Below, piece by piece: positions 11,190 to 22,117 of a DNA stretch of 64,000 nt. Under the pieces are notes generated by a model. It did not search any database. It saw only the letters and a program-made list of their open reading frames with translations, and was not told where the DNA came from. Position 1 is the first letter of the stretch, and each line of letters starts with the position of its first letter. A program made the position numbers and the translations under genes. Source of the stretch: Lithobates sylvaticus (taxonomy: Eukaryota > Chordata > Amphibia > Anura > Ranidae); contig CM053033.1 of NCBI GenBank assembly GCA_028564925.1, positions 116,204,252 through 116,268,251 of the forward strand. Reading direction: 5' to 3'.

Positions 11190-12072
11190 CCGTATTTATC
11201 GGAGTATAACACGCACCGGCATATAACACGCACCCCAAGTTTAGGAGGGAATTTTAAGGAAAAAAGTTTTAGGAGAGAAGTTTAGGAAAAAAAAAAAAAA
11301 CTTACATTTAAGCGTCATTTGCAGCCTGCCCAGCGTCATTTGCAGCTTGCCCAGCATCATTTGCAGCTTGCCCAGCGTCATTTGCAGCTTGCCCAGCGTC
11401 ATTTGCAGCCTTGCCCAGCGTCATTTGCAACCTGCCCAGCGTCATTTGCAGCTTGCCCAGCGTCATTTGCAGCTTGCCCAGCGTCATTTGCAGCTTGCCC
11501 AGCGTCATTTTCAGCCTTGCCCAGCATCATTTGCAACCTGCCCAGCGTCATTTGCAACCTGCCCAGCGTCATTTGCAGCCTGCCCAGCGTCATTTGTAGC
11601 TTGCCCAGTGTCATCTGCAGCTTGCCAGAGTCATTTGTAGCTTGCCAGGTGTCATTTGCAGTTTGCCAGCGTCATTTGCCGTCTTGCAGACGTTTAAATT
11701 TCCCGCCGCGAGACAAACCGCGCATGCGCGGCCGAAAAAGACCGAACCGCGTCCGAAAAAGGCTGATGCGCGGCCGAAAAAGACCAAGCCGACTGTTCGG
11801 CTCCACTCGGAGTCCCGCCTCCCTGCTGTTTCGGGAGCGAGCGCAGGGAGGCGGGACTACGAGCGGAGCTGAACAGTGGGCTCGGTCTTTTTCGGCCGCG
11901 CTTCGGCCTTTTTCGGCCACGGTTCGGTCTTTTTCGGCTGCGGTCGCCATTTTTCGGCGCCGCAACCAATTTTTGTCATTTTTTTGGGGGGGTATCGGCG
12001 TATAACACGCACCCACGACTTTCCCCCGATTTTTAGGGGGAAAAAGTGCGTGTTATACGCCGATAAATACGG
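11190..12072. mobile_element. TIR element CCGTATTTATCGG, TA target site
   Basis: The ends CCGTATTTATCGGAGTATAA and its reverse at 12053-12072 are inverted repeats flanked by TA (11188-11189 and 12073-12074). The related TTAA element at 26718-28654 has the uninterrupted site near 28430 (ATGAAGAAAATTACAAATTT), which acts as a paralogous empty site. A TA duplication fits Tc1/mariner-like transposition, but no transposase is present. The middle holds a 21-bp tandem array and CpG-rich inverted segments built on CGAAAAAGACC. Confidence 0.75.
11313..11690. repeat. 21-bp tandem array (CCCAGCGTCATTTGCAG core)
   Basis: About 17 copies of a 21-bp unit with core CCCAGCGTCATTTGCAG lie inside the TIR element. 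Since 21 is divisible by three, all six frames stay open and give spurious ORFs. Confidence 0.92.
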
Positions 12073-12451
12073 TAATAATTTGCAAAATTTTATCACAGAA
12101 ACAAAGAAAAATTCTTTTTTTTTTTCAAAATTTTTTTTTTTTCATTTATACCGCAAAAAATCAAAAAACCCAGAGGTGATCAAATACCACCAAAAGAAAG
12201 CTCTATTTGTATGAAAAAAAAGGACAAAAAATTCATTTGAGTAATTGTCATTCAAAGTGTCAGAGTGCTGAAAGCTGAAAATTGGTCTGGTCACGAGGGG
12301 GGTTTAAGTCCCAGTTGTCAAGTGGTTAATCATCCGTTATAAAACCAGGTGGTATGGATGGTGAGCTGATACAGTGGTTCAATGGGCCTCTTGACTGGGC
12401 TTGCCCCCCAGGCCTAAGGCTGCCAGACCTTCCCTGGTTAAGGGTGTCCAG

Positions 12452-14006
12452 TAGGGTGCCCACGTGTCCCGGATTGCCCGGGATTGTCCCTTATTTGAGT
12501 TTTTTGTCCCGTGTCCTGGGCACCTTCATTCCAGGACAATACAGTGTCCCGGAATGAAAAAAAAAAACACACCGCCAGTCCGCCACCCTTATAAACATAC
12601 ACACTGTAACAACACACATCACATGCCTAACTGAGTGACTGGTTGCTAGGCTAGTAGGGCCACCCCGCGTCTAGCAACCAGTCACATGGCGTCAGCTGAG
12701 GGCTGACACGTGGGCAGTCAGTGAGCACCCACACCCTACGGGCTACGGCTAAGCAGCGCGCCTTTGCCCTCCGAGAGAGAGAGAGAGAAGCCAGCCGCCA
12801 CAGACACCACACCAGAGTGACCACCAGACGGAGCCACACTTACTGCTGGTAAGGATCCAGCCTGCCTGCACGCTGGGAAGTGTAGTTTCCAGCGCAGTCC
12901 CACAGATTCTCTTCTCACTGTCTGACATGGCAGACAGGAGGTGTGGAGGGGACGCTCGCTTCGCCCCAGCACAGCGAGGAGGAAGAAGAGTCCGGCAGGG
13001 AGAGCGCAGGCTTCATGGAACAGCCTACTAGGAAGGAAGAAGTGAGAACCGAGAGGTCGGGGAGACAGTCAGAGACAAGTCTGTATGGGTAAGTGTCCCT
13101 CTGTCCATCCCACGGTCCCCCTGTCCATCCCACGGTCCCCCTGTTGATCCCACGGTCCCCCTGACCACTCTGGGAGGAGGATGTAAGGGGACACTTTGGA
13201 GGAGGATATAAGGGGGCACTCGAGGAGAATTTAAGGCGCACCCCGGAGGATGTAAGGGCTCTGACTAAGATAGTACCGCCAGAGTGCCCCCTTACAACCT
13301 CCAGGGTGCCCCCTTAGTACCTCCAGAGTGCCCCCTTTCATCCTTTAGAGGTGGTATTGCACTCCTTCTCTCTTCACTAACTACCCCTGGCCATACACTC
13401 CACACTCCTCTCCTGTACATATTACCCCCCACCATACACTCCGCACTCCTCTCCTGTACATATTACCCCCCACCATACACTCCGCACTCCTCTCCTGTAC
13501 ATATTACCCCCCGCCATATACTCTGCACTCCTCTCCTGTACATATTACCCCCCACCATACACTCCGCACTCCTCTCCTGTACATATTACCCCCCGCCATA
13601 CACTCCACACTCTTCTCCTGTACATATTACCCCCTGCCATACACTCCGCACTCCTCTCCTGTACATATTACCCCCCCCCCCCCCCGCCATACACTCTATA
13701 TTCCCTATTTAACATTACCACATTCTGCACTATATAAGTCATCTCACTCTCTTTAACACCCCCTTTAAGCCAATATTTAGTGCAATTTAAGACCACTGTT
13801 CACCACAACGCGCTTTACGCGCCATACTGTTGTTCTTCTTGATGCCTAGGGCCCACTTTGATCTTCCACACGGGCCCGCTGATTTCATATGCCCTTGGCC
13901 CAAAAATCGGCAAAAAAATATCAAAAGTCATCTTTTTTGGGGGGGGGGGGGGGGGGGGGATGGGTGTTGTGTCCCTGAATGGCAGTTTGGAAATGTGGTC
14001 ACCCTA
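12452..14006. mobile_element. Non-autonomous hAT element, 8-bp TSD GTGTCCAG
   Basis: The termini are TAGGGTGCCCAC at 12452 and GTGGTCACCCTA at 14006, with one mismatch in 12. They are flanked by a perfect 8-bp duplication GTGTCCAG at 12444-12451 and 14007-14014. An 8-bp TSD and a YARNG-type end are hAT hallmarks. The 1,555-bp interior has no transposase. It holds CpG-rich DNA (12700-13080), short repeats, a 41-bp tandem array and a 21-base G tract at 13939-13959. Confidence 0.85.
13387..13700. repeat. 41-bp tandem array in hAT element
   Basis: About 7.5 copies of a 41-bp unit containing CACTCCTCTCCTGTACATAT and CCCCCCACCATACACTC; unit starts at 13404, 13445 and 13486 give the period. The array ends in a C-run at about 13670-13685. 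Confidence 0.9.
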
Positions 14007-14790
14007 GTGTCCAGTAACCTCCAGCAACTAATCAGTGAGCAGTATTGATGTACAGTAGCAACCAATGAACAACAAGCAGAAGTCGTGTGCTGTAACCTCT
14101 AGAAAATAATAAGTGAGCCATAATGTTTGCTGTAACCTCTAACAGCCAGTCAGTGAGTGGTTATGATACACTGTAGAAATAATAAAAGATGTGATAGCGC
14201 TGCAATATTGCAATCAGTGTACAATAAATCAATGATTCAACTAACAGTGCAATATATAAGCCAATAAAAAAAAGTCCACTAAACAATGAATGATAATTTC
14301 TTCAAAGATATAGAAAAAAACAAATGTGATGCTTCTTCTAAAGGACTCCTTATCCAAGGTGCTCCCACCACCGCATGCAATGGCCGCTCACCTCCTTAAT
14401 GCGACCCTAGGGGGTCAAATACGCCTTGCACTTAGTGCCAATAATCTCTCCAAAGGATCCTCTGTGATCTTTACTTTGCTCAAGGTATAAACATACGGTC
14501 TATGCCCAGCATAGGTTCCATCCACTGTGCTGCTTTAAACCTCAATCCATATTAGAGACCAGCAGATGCAGAAATATATAAAAGAAACAAAAAACCTTTA
14601 AACAACTTTTATTATTTCTATTGTTATCTGTGGCAGCACATTAGTGATAACTGCAGAAATTTTAAGCATTTTTTTGTTTATTAATACTTGTTTATCAAAA
14701 TCTTTTCATATTAGCGCATCACTATTCTATTTTAAATGATACACTGTAACCTCTGGCAACTAATGGCAATCACTGCCTGATCTGATTTAG
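14007..14790. repeat. Degenerate TGTAACCTC repeats
   Basis: The sequence around the retroposon and to the right of the hAT element repeats a motif like TGTAACCTCTAGCAACTAAT followed by CAGTGAG, about every 60-70 bp and much decayed. This is the target DNA into which both elements inserted. Confidence 0.5.
14176..14735. mobile_element. 560-bp retroposon-like insertion with 13-bp TSD
   Basis: The direct repeat ATGATACACTGTA at 14163-14175 and 14736-14748 brackets 560 bp. Removing it rejoins the surrounding TGTAACCTC repeat. A 13-bp TSD points to retrotransposition. The insert begins near GATGTGATAGCGCTGCAAT and ends TTAGCGCATCAC. It has no ORF and I cannot name the family; an amphibian Penelope-like or SINE-like tail is possible. 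Confidence 0.6.
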
Positions 14791-15300
14791 TAAACTGATT
14801 TTAATTCTAGCTGCTATTTATTGTAGACCACTTTTTTAAGACCGAGTACAAGTACCAATACTTTTTTCAGGTACTCGCCGATACCGATACTTTTTTTTAA
14901 TGTCATGTGACAGTGGCACTAATTCTATGTTGCTGTTTTTAATCTATGATTTTTCAATAAATACTTTTTTAGCAATTTATTTGTAGCGATATGGACTACC
15001 AGCAGAAGGCACCATACCTTTTGGTGTTTCTATACATCGATTGTCCCTTCGGTAATCAGTGACCTCATATTTGTGTGCCCAACGGAGTGGATTGTGGGAC
15101 AAATAGTTCTCCTTCAATGTACCCTAAGACTACACATCCCAGAGATCTTTGCTGTAACATGAAGATTGCTGGGAGTAGCTATAAAGGGAGCGGAAAGCCA
15201 GCGCAGATGTCTCTTCCTCCTGGGCCTGATGCTAGACGGACCTCTCTGTGCAACAGGGAGAGAGGTGGCAGCCTACCATGTTTTGCACATGTTTACAATG
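14791..15300. other. No gene; possible old hAT end
   Basis: AT-rich DNA. Around 14836-14990 there are GATACCGATAC and AGTACAAGTACC tracts that resemble the end of a common vertebrate hAT family. No TSD or partner end was found. Confidence 0.3.
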
Positions 15301-15308
15301 CATTATAA

Positions 15309-15809
15309 CAGTGGTCACCAAACTGTGGCCTGTGGGCCAAATGTGGCCCTTTGCTTGCCTTTATCTGGCCCTTGAGACAATATTCCTCCCACTGACACCA
15401 ATGATGGGGCACCATTTCTTCCACTGACACCAATGATGGGGCACTATTCCTTCCACTGACACCAATGATGGGGCACTATTCCTTCCACTGACACCAATGA
15501 TGGGGCCCTATTCCTTCGACTGACACCAATGATGGGACACCATTCCTTTGACTGACATCAATGATGGGGCACCATTCCTTCCACTGACACCAATGATGGG
15601 GCACCATTCCTTCCACTGACACCAATGATGGGGCACCATTCCTTTCACTAAAACCAAGCATGGGGCACCATTCCTTTCACTAAAACCAAGGATGGGGCAC
15701 CATTCCTTCCACTGACACCAATGATGGGGCATTGTTTACTCCCACTGGCCACAGTTTGGCCAAAAGGACATAAAAGTGTCCCTTTGTTTATAAGGTTTGG
15801 AGACCCTTG
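15309..15809. mobile_element. hAT (Charlie-like) MITE with internal 32-bp repeats
   Basis: The left end CAGTGGTCACCAAACTG and the right end GGTTTGGAGACCCTTG form an imperfect TIR. The flanks CATTATAA (15301-15308) and CATTACAC (15810-15817) agree at 6 of 8 positions, consistent with an old 8-bp TSD. Most of the interior is a tandem array. Confidence 0.7.
15375..15735. repeat. 32-bp tandem array
   Basis: About 11 copies of a 32-bp unit with core ACTGACACCAATGATGGGGC; unit starts at 15391, 15423, 15455 and 15487. It fills the hAT MITE. Confidence 0.93.
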
Positions 15810-15817
15810 CATTACAC

Positions 15818-16330
15818 CATGAACTTTTGTTATGCCTCTGTGTGCAATGGGAGGGCGCCTCTGATTGCATATAAACGCAGATGCAGATTATTATTATATT
15901 ATAATTAATTTATCATACCATTTAATCATAATTTATATTATAGTGTAAATGTAGCACACTGCTATCCCGTCTGTGTGCGTAGTCTCGACTATAACAATCG
16001 GGAGGACAGTAGGAAACCTGTTATGGAGGACAGATAGCTGGGGCCGTCGGGGTAGAGGTGTCAATTTTTTATTTTATTTTTTCTCATGTGAAAATGGTAA
16101 GTATTCCTGGGTTGAAAAAAACGCACAGGTAAGCTTAAAAAATGCAGCAGAACGCATCAAAAATGCATGCAAAATGTATGGGACCCCAGATGTCCTGAAT
16201 TGAGAAAAACACAGGTAAGTTTAAAAAATGCAGAAAAATCGCATGCAAAATGTATGGGAATCCAGATGTCCTGGTAAGCACACAGTTAAGCTTCAAAAAT
16301 GCAGCTGAATGCAGGAAAAAAAGGGGGCCA
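15818..16330. repeat. AT-rich DNA, then degenerate ~100-bp repeats
   Basis: Nothing recognisable to about 16090. From 16095 to 16300 a unit of roughly 80-110 bp is repeated about three times, recognised by AAAAAATGCAG, GCATGCAAAATGTATGG and CCAGATGTCCTG. No gene. Confidence 0.55.
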
Positions 16331-17330
16331 ACCGGTCCTCCTTGTCTGTCTACCCCAATCACTGACACCAACCTATCCCCAACCACTTACAGTATACCCC
16401 AAACTGATACACACCCAACCATTTACATGTCAAATTGACACTCACCTAGCCTCAAGCACTGACACCCACCTACCCTTAACTACTGATACCCCAAACCGAC
16501 ACCAAACTAACCCCAACCACTGACACCCATCCTCCCCCAACCACTGACACGCTAGACTGATACGGACCTACGCCCAACCACTGACACCATAGAATGACCC
16601 CCACCTTCCCCCAACTATTGACACTCCAAATTTACACCCATCTATCCCCAACCACTGACACCACAAATTGACAGCCACCTACCTCAAATCATTGACACTC
16701 TCCTACTCCCAACCACTAATATCCCGAACTGACACCCAACTACCCCCGACCACTGACACTAGACTGATGCCAACCTACGCCCAACCACTGACATCCACCT
16801 AACTCCAACCACTGACACTCCAAACTGACACCCAATTATCCCCAACCACACACACCCTAAGCTGAAAGCCATCTACCTCCAACCACTGACACCCCAAACT
16901 GACACCCACCTAACCCCAATCACTGACATCTCAAATTAAAACCCACCTATCCCCAAGCATTAACACCCACCTACCCTCAACCACGGATACCCCATATTGA
17001 CACCTATCTACCCCCAAATACTGATACCCCAAACTGACATCCAACTACCTCCAACCACTGACACCCACCTACCCCCAACTACTGACACCCCAAACTGAAA
17101 CCGACCTACCCCCAACCACTGACACCCCAAACTACTGAAACCCACCTACTCCCAACCACTGACACCCCAAACTGAAACCCACCTACCCCAACCACTGAAA
17201 CCACAAACTGAAACACACCTACCCTCAACCACTGACACCCAAAATTGACAACCACCTACCTATAAGAAGTAACTCTCACTTACACCCAAGTACTGACATC
17301 CAACTATCTCAAACTACTGACACCCTAAAC
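16330..17330. repeat. 1-kb minisatellite (CCAACCACTGACACC)
   Basis: About 1 kb of a decayed 36-38-bp unit with core CCAACCACTGACACCCCAAA followed by CTGACACCCACCTA. Roughly 27 copies, strongly strand-asymmetric (C and A on plus). No ORF of interest. Confidence 0.92.
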
Positions 17331-17451
17331 ATGGGTGTCTCAATGTCAGTATTCAGTGGGAGTGATAACACATGATTAGTATCATCTACACATCAAACCT
17401 CCATGGTCTTAGTGCTTAATAAAGTGGAGGAAAAGCCTAACTATAACTATT

Positions 17452-17867
17452 CATAAAGAGGAGCTCTAGGTCCTTCAGAAAAAAATTAAGTTAGAAGCTA
17501 CAAATACTTTAGCTACTGACTTTTAATATTAGGACACTTACCTGTTCACAAATCCAGCGGTGTCCCCACCTGAGCCGATTTTTCAACCGGCTATCGGGTG
17601 CTGCCGCCGCCATCTCCACTGAGGGGAAACGACAGTGAAGCCCTGCGCTTCACAGCTGGTTCCCTACTGTGCATCCACGAAGCGCGCCGCGCTTTGCGAA
17701 TGGGCCGGCTGCGGGGGAAGGAGGAGGGGAGCTGAGCCTGAAGTGGAAGTGGATACCTGTCAAAACCAGGTACCCATTCCCCTACCCCAAAAGGTGCCAA
17801 AAGTGTCAGCGAAAGGGGGGCAGGCAGACAAACAGAGCTTCCCCTTTTGGGTGGAGCCCTGCTTTAA
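17452..17867. mobile_element. TTAA-type MITE, class B
   Basis: The sequence matches the element at 33977-34440 (AAAGAGG start, GCTACAAATACT, CTGACTTTTAA, GACACTTACCTGT) and ends CCCTGCTTTAA. It has a CpG-rich centre with GCGCGCCGCGC. The left TTAA has decayed. The right TTAA (17864-17867) is shared with the next element. Confidence 0.55.
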
Positions 17868-18040
17868 CTACTTACGGACCGCCCGCCATCATTGTACGGT
17901 GGCTGTTTGAAGAGAAATACCAGGGTTATGGTAGCATCTAGCTGCCATAACCCCTGGTATCCTCTTCAACAGTGGACGGTCTGCTTTCAGATAAAAGTGG
18001 TCTCTGGAGGGGATTCACCACAAGATCACTTTTATGGGGG
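17864..18040. mobile_element. TTAA-type element, class A, 5' end only
   Basis: TTAACTACTTACGGACCGCC is a variant of the class A end (TTAACCACTTGCCGACCGCC at 34437). It carries a short hairpin around ATACCAGGGTTATGG and its complement. It breaks off near 18040. Confidence 0.5.
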
Positions 18041-18044
18041 GTGT

Positions 18045-18740
18045 GAGCAGTGACGGCCCATGCATTGTGGGCGCACGGGCACCGCCCCCCCCTATCTCTG
18101 CCGCCGCCCTCCCTATCAATGCGCCCGGCCCCTTTCAGGACGCCGAATGCATGGACTCCTATGATGGGGTGGGAGGGGATGTCTTTTTTTTAAGCACCTG
18201 ATTAGAGCCACAGGCTCTACTAGGCTTCAAAATAGGGTGGGCTCGGGGCGCAGAGAATGCTTCCTGATCCCACCCAATTGTGTAACCATAGAAAATGAAT
18301 TTTCGCTATTTTTACACTACAGTGCCTCCCCGACAATTAAGAGGCAGGTCAGTGAGACCCGTTTCCCAATTGGCCAAGTGCCGAGTGGTACTATTGGATG
18401 CCCAGCGCTTAGGAAGAGGAGAGATGCATAGGAGGCACACGCTGGAAGAATGGACGACACCGCCACCGCTGCTGCCTGCACTCTTGAGGAGACACAGGAT
18501 GAGAGGACACCACAGCCTGGTAAGTGAAGGGCCTGACCTCCGGGGGGTTGCCTTCAGAGTACCGTGAGCCCCGTGGGGGGGGGGGTGGTTGCTGTCAGAG
18601 TACCACGAGCCTGGGGGGTGGTTGCCCTGTTAGTACCGCTGGCCGCACGCACAGGGGGGGGGGGTTGTTGTTGCCTTCAGAGAACCGCAAATCCGGCGGG
18701 GGGGGGGGGGGGTGTTGGGTGGTGGTAGTTGCCTTCAAGT
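18045..18740. repeat. Possible hAT-derived unit ending in G-rich repeats
   Basis: CAGTGACGGCCCATGCATTG at 18047 resembles a hAT terminus, but no matching right end or TSD was found. From 18535 to 18730 a unit GTTGCCTTCAGAGTACCG is repeated four times, separated by runs of 8-15 G, giving strong G-quadruplex potential on the plus strand. Confidence 0.4.
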
Positions 18741-19392
18741 ATATGAACTGCAAAAGAAAGATAGGGTTTTCGCACATATATCTGCTGTGGTTGGGTGGCA
18801 CTCTTCACTTGCCATGACAATACATCAGTAACAAAGGGATGAGTCCTAATGGCACAGTAGCATTAGTACATTCATAAAATATTGTTCGGCACTTCAAATG
18901 TGGCATACAAGGCAGCTCCGCTGTAAGCGAAATTTATTCTTTGAAGACATATTTTATTTTTAGTTCTAACAGAAGTGAAAAATATTGGGATATAAACAAC
19001 CGTATGTTAGTTATTTCAACCCCGCGCCAAGGAAATAATGTGATGCTACAACAAATAAAAAATATATTTCTACAATGAAATCTTTTAAATTATTTGGTAT
19101 TATTATGTGATAATATAAGCTGCACCCTTTGAAATCGTGAGATTTGTGATAGTGAGATAATAGTGCAATAGGGGCGCTAATTGGATAATATAGGTTAATT
19201 AATAAAACAAATTCTTCTACCATTAAACAATCTCGCGAGTGTATTCCATATACCCGCAATTTTTGTGCATATGTCCTTAATAACAAATAAACCGTATTTG
19301 CTCAAGTGAAAATAGTGAAAAACCTTAGTGCTCCGTATACCTATGCATGTAACAATACAATTGCACACTAGTGACACGTTAAATAACCCTGC
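18741..19392 (-). other. AT-rich noncoding DNA, probably Penelope-like 3' region
   Basis: No ORF. Short phrases such as GATAGTGAGATAATAGTGCAATA and its surroundings look like the noncoding tails of the Penelope-like element to the right, and the same sequence style resumes after the MITE at 19987. Assignment is by position and style only. Confidence 0.3.
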
Positions 19393-19986
19393 TTAAAGCG
19401 GTTGTGCACTCGTTTTTTTTTTTTGGGCTATATGCCAAGGGCATATAGCTCAATTGGGGGACTTACCTGTTCCATCTTCCATCTCGATCGCCGCCGGTTT
19501 TCCGCCGATAAAATTCTTGATCTTTTTCTTGTCTGCTGGGGTCCATCTTGCCTGTGGGCGTGTGAAACCCCACAGGCACTTTAGATGGCCCAGCATGCAC
19601 CGCCGTTACTCGCGCGTGCGCAGTAACGGCACATCTGCCGACATCTCACGAGATTTCGGAAGATGTGTCCGAAATCTCGCGAGATTTCGGAAGATGTGTC
19701 CGAAATCTCGCGAGATTTTGGAAGATGTGGCCGAAATCTCGCGAGATTTCGGAAGATGCCCGCACTGACTCCTGGGATCAATGACACCAGATCCCAGGAG
19801 ACAGTGCGGCGTGACGAGGATCCCCGCACAGACCCCCGCCCACCCCCGAAGAGAAAGAAGACAGGAAGTCATCAATTACAAGGTAAGTAAAAAAAAAAAA
19901 AAAAAACACATTTCATTTAGTACTCTTTGCCTGATTTGGAAGGCAAAGAGATTTACTAAATAAAATGTGTGCCGAAACCGCTTTAA
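19393..19986. mobile_element. TTAA-flanked MITE with CpG palindrome array
   Basis: TTAAAGCGGTTGTGCACTCG at 19393 and GAAACCGCTTTAA at 19986 give terminal inverted repeats inside TTAA duplications (594 bp). The centre is CpG-rich and holds a 31-bp tandem repeat with TCTCGCGAGA palindromes. No ORF is conserved. Confidence 0.75.
19645..19755. promoter_or_regulatory. Array of TCTCGCGAGA palindromes
   Basis: Exact TCTCGCGAGA occurs at 19675-19684, 19706-19715 and 19737-19746, exactly 31 bp apart, with a one-base variant (TCTCACGAGA) at about 19644-19653. Two copies sit in the 20-bp perfect palindrome CGAAATCTCGCGAGATTTCG. In vertebrates TCTCGCGAGA is a CpG-island promoter motif bound by BANP. Regulatory function here is inference. 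Confidence 0.6.
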
Positions 19987-21379
19987 TAGTAGATCACTCA
20001 GAAAGCTAGGTTGCGATTCAGCTGCGACCCAAATTAATCAAGCATTTGGTGATGATTATATAACGCTCCACTACAAAGATAGTGCAACCTTATCGAGTTA
20101 ATCTAAACAATTCTATTATATGCTACCACATAAATTGCTCAATAGTATCACATTTGGTATAAATGCTTCACACCATATACACACTGATTGATCATTAATG
20201 ACATTAAAGCCGTATCACAAATTTGCACCGCATACAAAGTCCAAGGAGGTAAGTGACTCCCTTCAAAACCTTATTGAAAAATAAAGAGCAAATAATAAAA
20301 AAATGTTCGTGACAGCAATTCTTTTGATGATAAGTGATATTTCACTCCTTCCAGAGTAGCGTGACACCCTTCACCATAGTAATCTTCTTTCACCCAAAGT
20401 GAAAAGATAAATTAAGCTGGCCGCTTACCAGATGGAGTTGATTGTTTTAGCTAAAAAACAATCAATTGCGCTTATACAGGATTAACCTGTTCACAGATAC
20501 ACCAAAGCTTTAACCAGGTCCTCCTCCTCACAGATGGCTCAGGTCAGGATGAATACATAGATAGGAGCAGAGAAACACACCTCATAGCGTAATCTTGCTT
20601 TATTTAAAAATTTGGTAAAAACATATAGCCAAATGGTCACTTACATTGTTCGGTGCCCACCCGGCACTGGGGCTGCTAGCCTTGAATAAATAAAGATGAT
20701 GGAGGATCTTTTTCAAATTTTCAAACTTCCCTCTGCTGTTCAGCGTGCGCTCCAGCCACCGCCGCTAAAAACCAGGCAGACATGAAGCTTGGGGATAGTT
20801 ACGTTCAGATAGTGATCAGGTACCGCCTCCGACGCACGTTTCGTGATGAAACGTCTTCAGGGGGGCGTACCTGATCACTGTGGCCGGCCTGATTACATAC
20901 TGCCTCTCATTAGCCGTCCCGCCAATGAGAAGCTTGGTTGTGCGCAGCCTCAGTTCCGCCTGGGCTCCGAGAACGGACCAGCCGCTTACAAATGTTCATA
21001 CAATGCACCATACATTTAAAAACATAAAAACACAACAATTATAATTAATAGATTCTGAGCCAGAGAATAAATACTTTTATTCTAAACTGCCTGGTATATA
21101 TTTATGATCTTAAGATAATTATTTGGACTCTAACCAGAATTTTAAACTTGATTTTTTATTGTTTTACCCCATATTCCATATACTAGTTGCTTAGTATTTT
21201 ATTATTTTCTTTGGGACTGTATTTTCCTTTACTCAGGTGTTTGCCAGTACTACAGTTTAATATTCTATAACTATAGCCAGGCTTTTCTGATATTATATCT
21301 GATATTTACTATATTCCTGCACTAATCTTATATTCCACTAGATGTCTCACTTGCTAACCTTTTTTAGCTTCATCTTTTC
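19987..21379 (-). mobile_element. Noncoding part of Penelope-like element with hammerhead-like core
   Basis: No ORF. On the minus strand CTGAAGA (20860-20854), a short stem-loop and GAAAC (20842-20838) followed by GTGCGTCGG make a hammerhead-ribozyme-like core, as known in Penelope-like elements. The Penelope coding remains lie upstream on the same strand (23860-22118). This region is probably its 3' noncoding/pLTR part. Confidence 0.5.
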
Positions 21380-21863
21380 TTAAAGTGGTTGTATACCCTA
21401 AATTGCAACTTGCACCTACAGGTAAGCCTAGATTAAGGCTTACCTGTAGGTACAAGAAATATCTCCTAAACCTGCACGGTTTAGGAGATATTTGCAAAGA
21501 ACGATTTACAACGTTGTTTACGGCGCATGCGCGCCGTAGACAATGGTGCATTGAACGGGTTAATCCCCATTCCCAACTGCGGCTCACCGCATTTGAAGTG
21601 CCCCGCGCGCATGCGCGGAGCGACGTCTTCGCTGCTCTGGCCAATCACAGCGCCGCAGCGGCGCTGTGATTGGCCGGAGCGGCGATACCCGGAAGAGCGA
21701 TGGCTGCGGCTGGAGGGGGAGAAGAAGACGGCGTCGGGGGCCCCCGATCTAAGGTAAGTGATGCATAATGAGCTAGTATGCTAGTCATACTAGCTCATTA
21801 TGACTTTCTCTTGCAGGTAGTTTAGAAAAAAAAAAAGTGTAAACGGGTATACAACCACTTTAA
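21380..21863. mobile_element. TTAA-flanked MITE
   Basis: TTAAAGTGGTTGTATACCC and GGGTATACAACCACTTTAA are perfect terminal inverted repeats (19 bp) with TTAA included; length 484 bp. A direct/inverted pair around GCTTACCTGTAGGTAC and a CpG-rich segment with GCGCATGCGC fill the centre. Inserted in Penelope-derived DNA. Confidence 0.85.
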
Positions 21864-22117
21864 GCTTTTGTCTTGAACTGTCAGCTTCATGAGTTCTATA
21901 TAATGTATTACCCCCCTCGACATTTAATGTTTTTATACTCAATACTTAGCATTGACATTCCTTCCACTTGGCCTCAGTTGGTGCTAACTCTGAATACTAC
22001 AGTATTTCCCAATAGTAGTCTAATTGGGGGGATTTTGGGATTAACACTTGATTCAAGTAAAATTTTGAACTATAATATGTATGACCCTTTCCGTGGATGT
22101 ATAAATTATTGGAAGTA

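Larger units (their letters stand above)
9701..12329. mobile_element. TTAA-flanked non-autonomous piggyBac-like element
   Basis: The element begins TTAACCACTAGGCGTCC (9701) and ends GTCAAGTGGTTAA (12329), so short terminal inverted repeats sit inside TTAA duplications, as expected of piggyBac. It is 2.63 kb and has no transposase. The interior has a CpG-rich 5' part, a minisatellite (9985-10600), a conserved core (10600-11187: CACATGTGGTAT, AATGTATTTTGGGGTG) shared with the elements at 26718, 34437 and 52621, and a nested TIR element at 11190-12072. The 3' end GGTTTAAGTCCCAGTTG resembles 47598-47632. Confidence 0.75.

Noticed and set aside
11308-12005. Overlapping ORFs up to 228 codons, including repetitive AQRHLQL and QMTLGKL
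   Set aside because: Produced by the 21-bp array and CpG-rich centre of a TIR element; open frames occur on both strands.
15375-17330. Regular direct repeats that could suggest a CRISPR array
   Set aside because: Units are contiguous without unique spacers, lie in eukaryotic transposon-rich DNA and have no associated genes. They are minisatellites.
21527-21757. CpG-rich segment with ORFs that might be a CpG-island promoter or first exon
   Set aside because: It lies wholly inside a TTAA MITE with perfect inverted ends.
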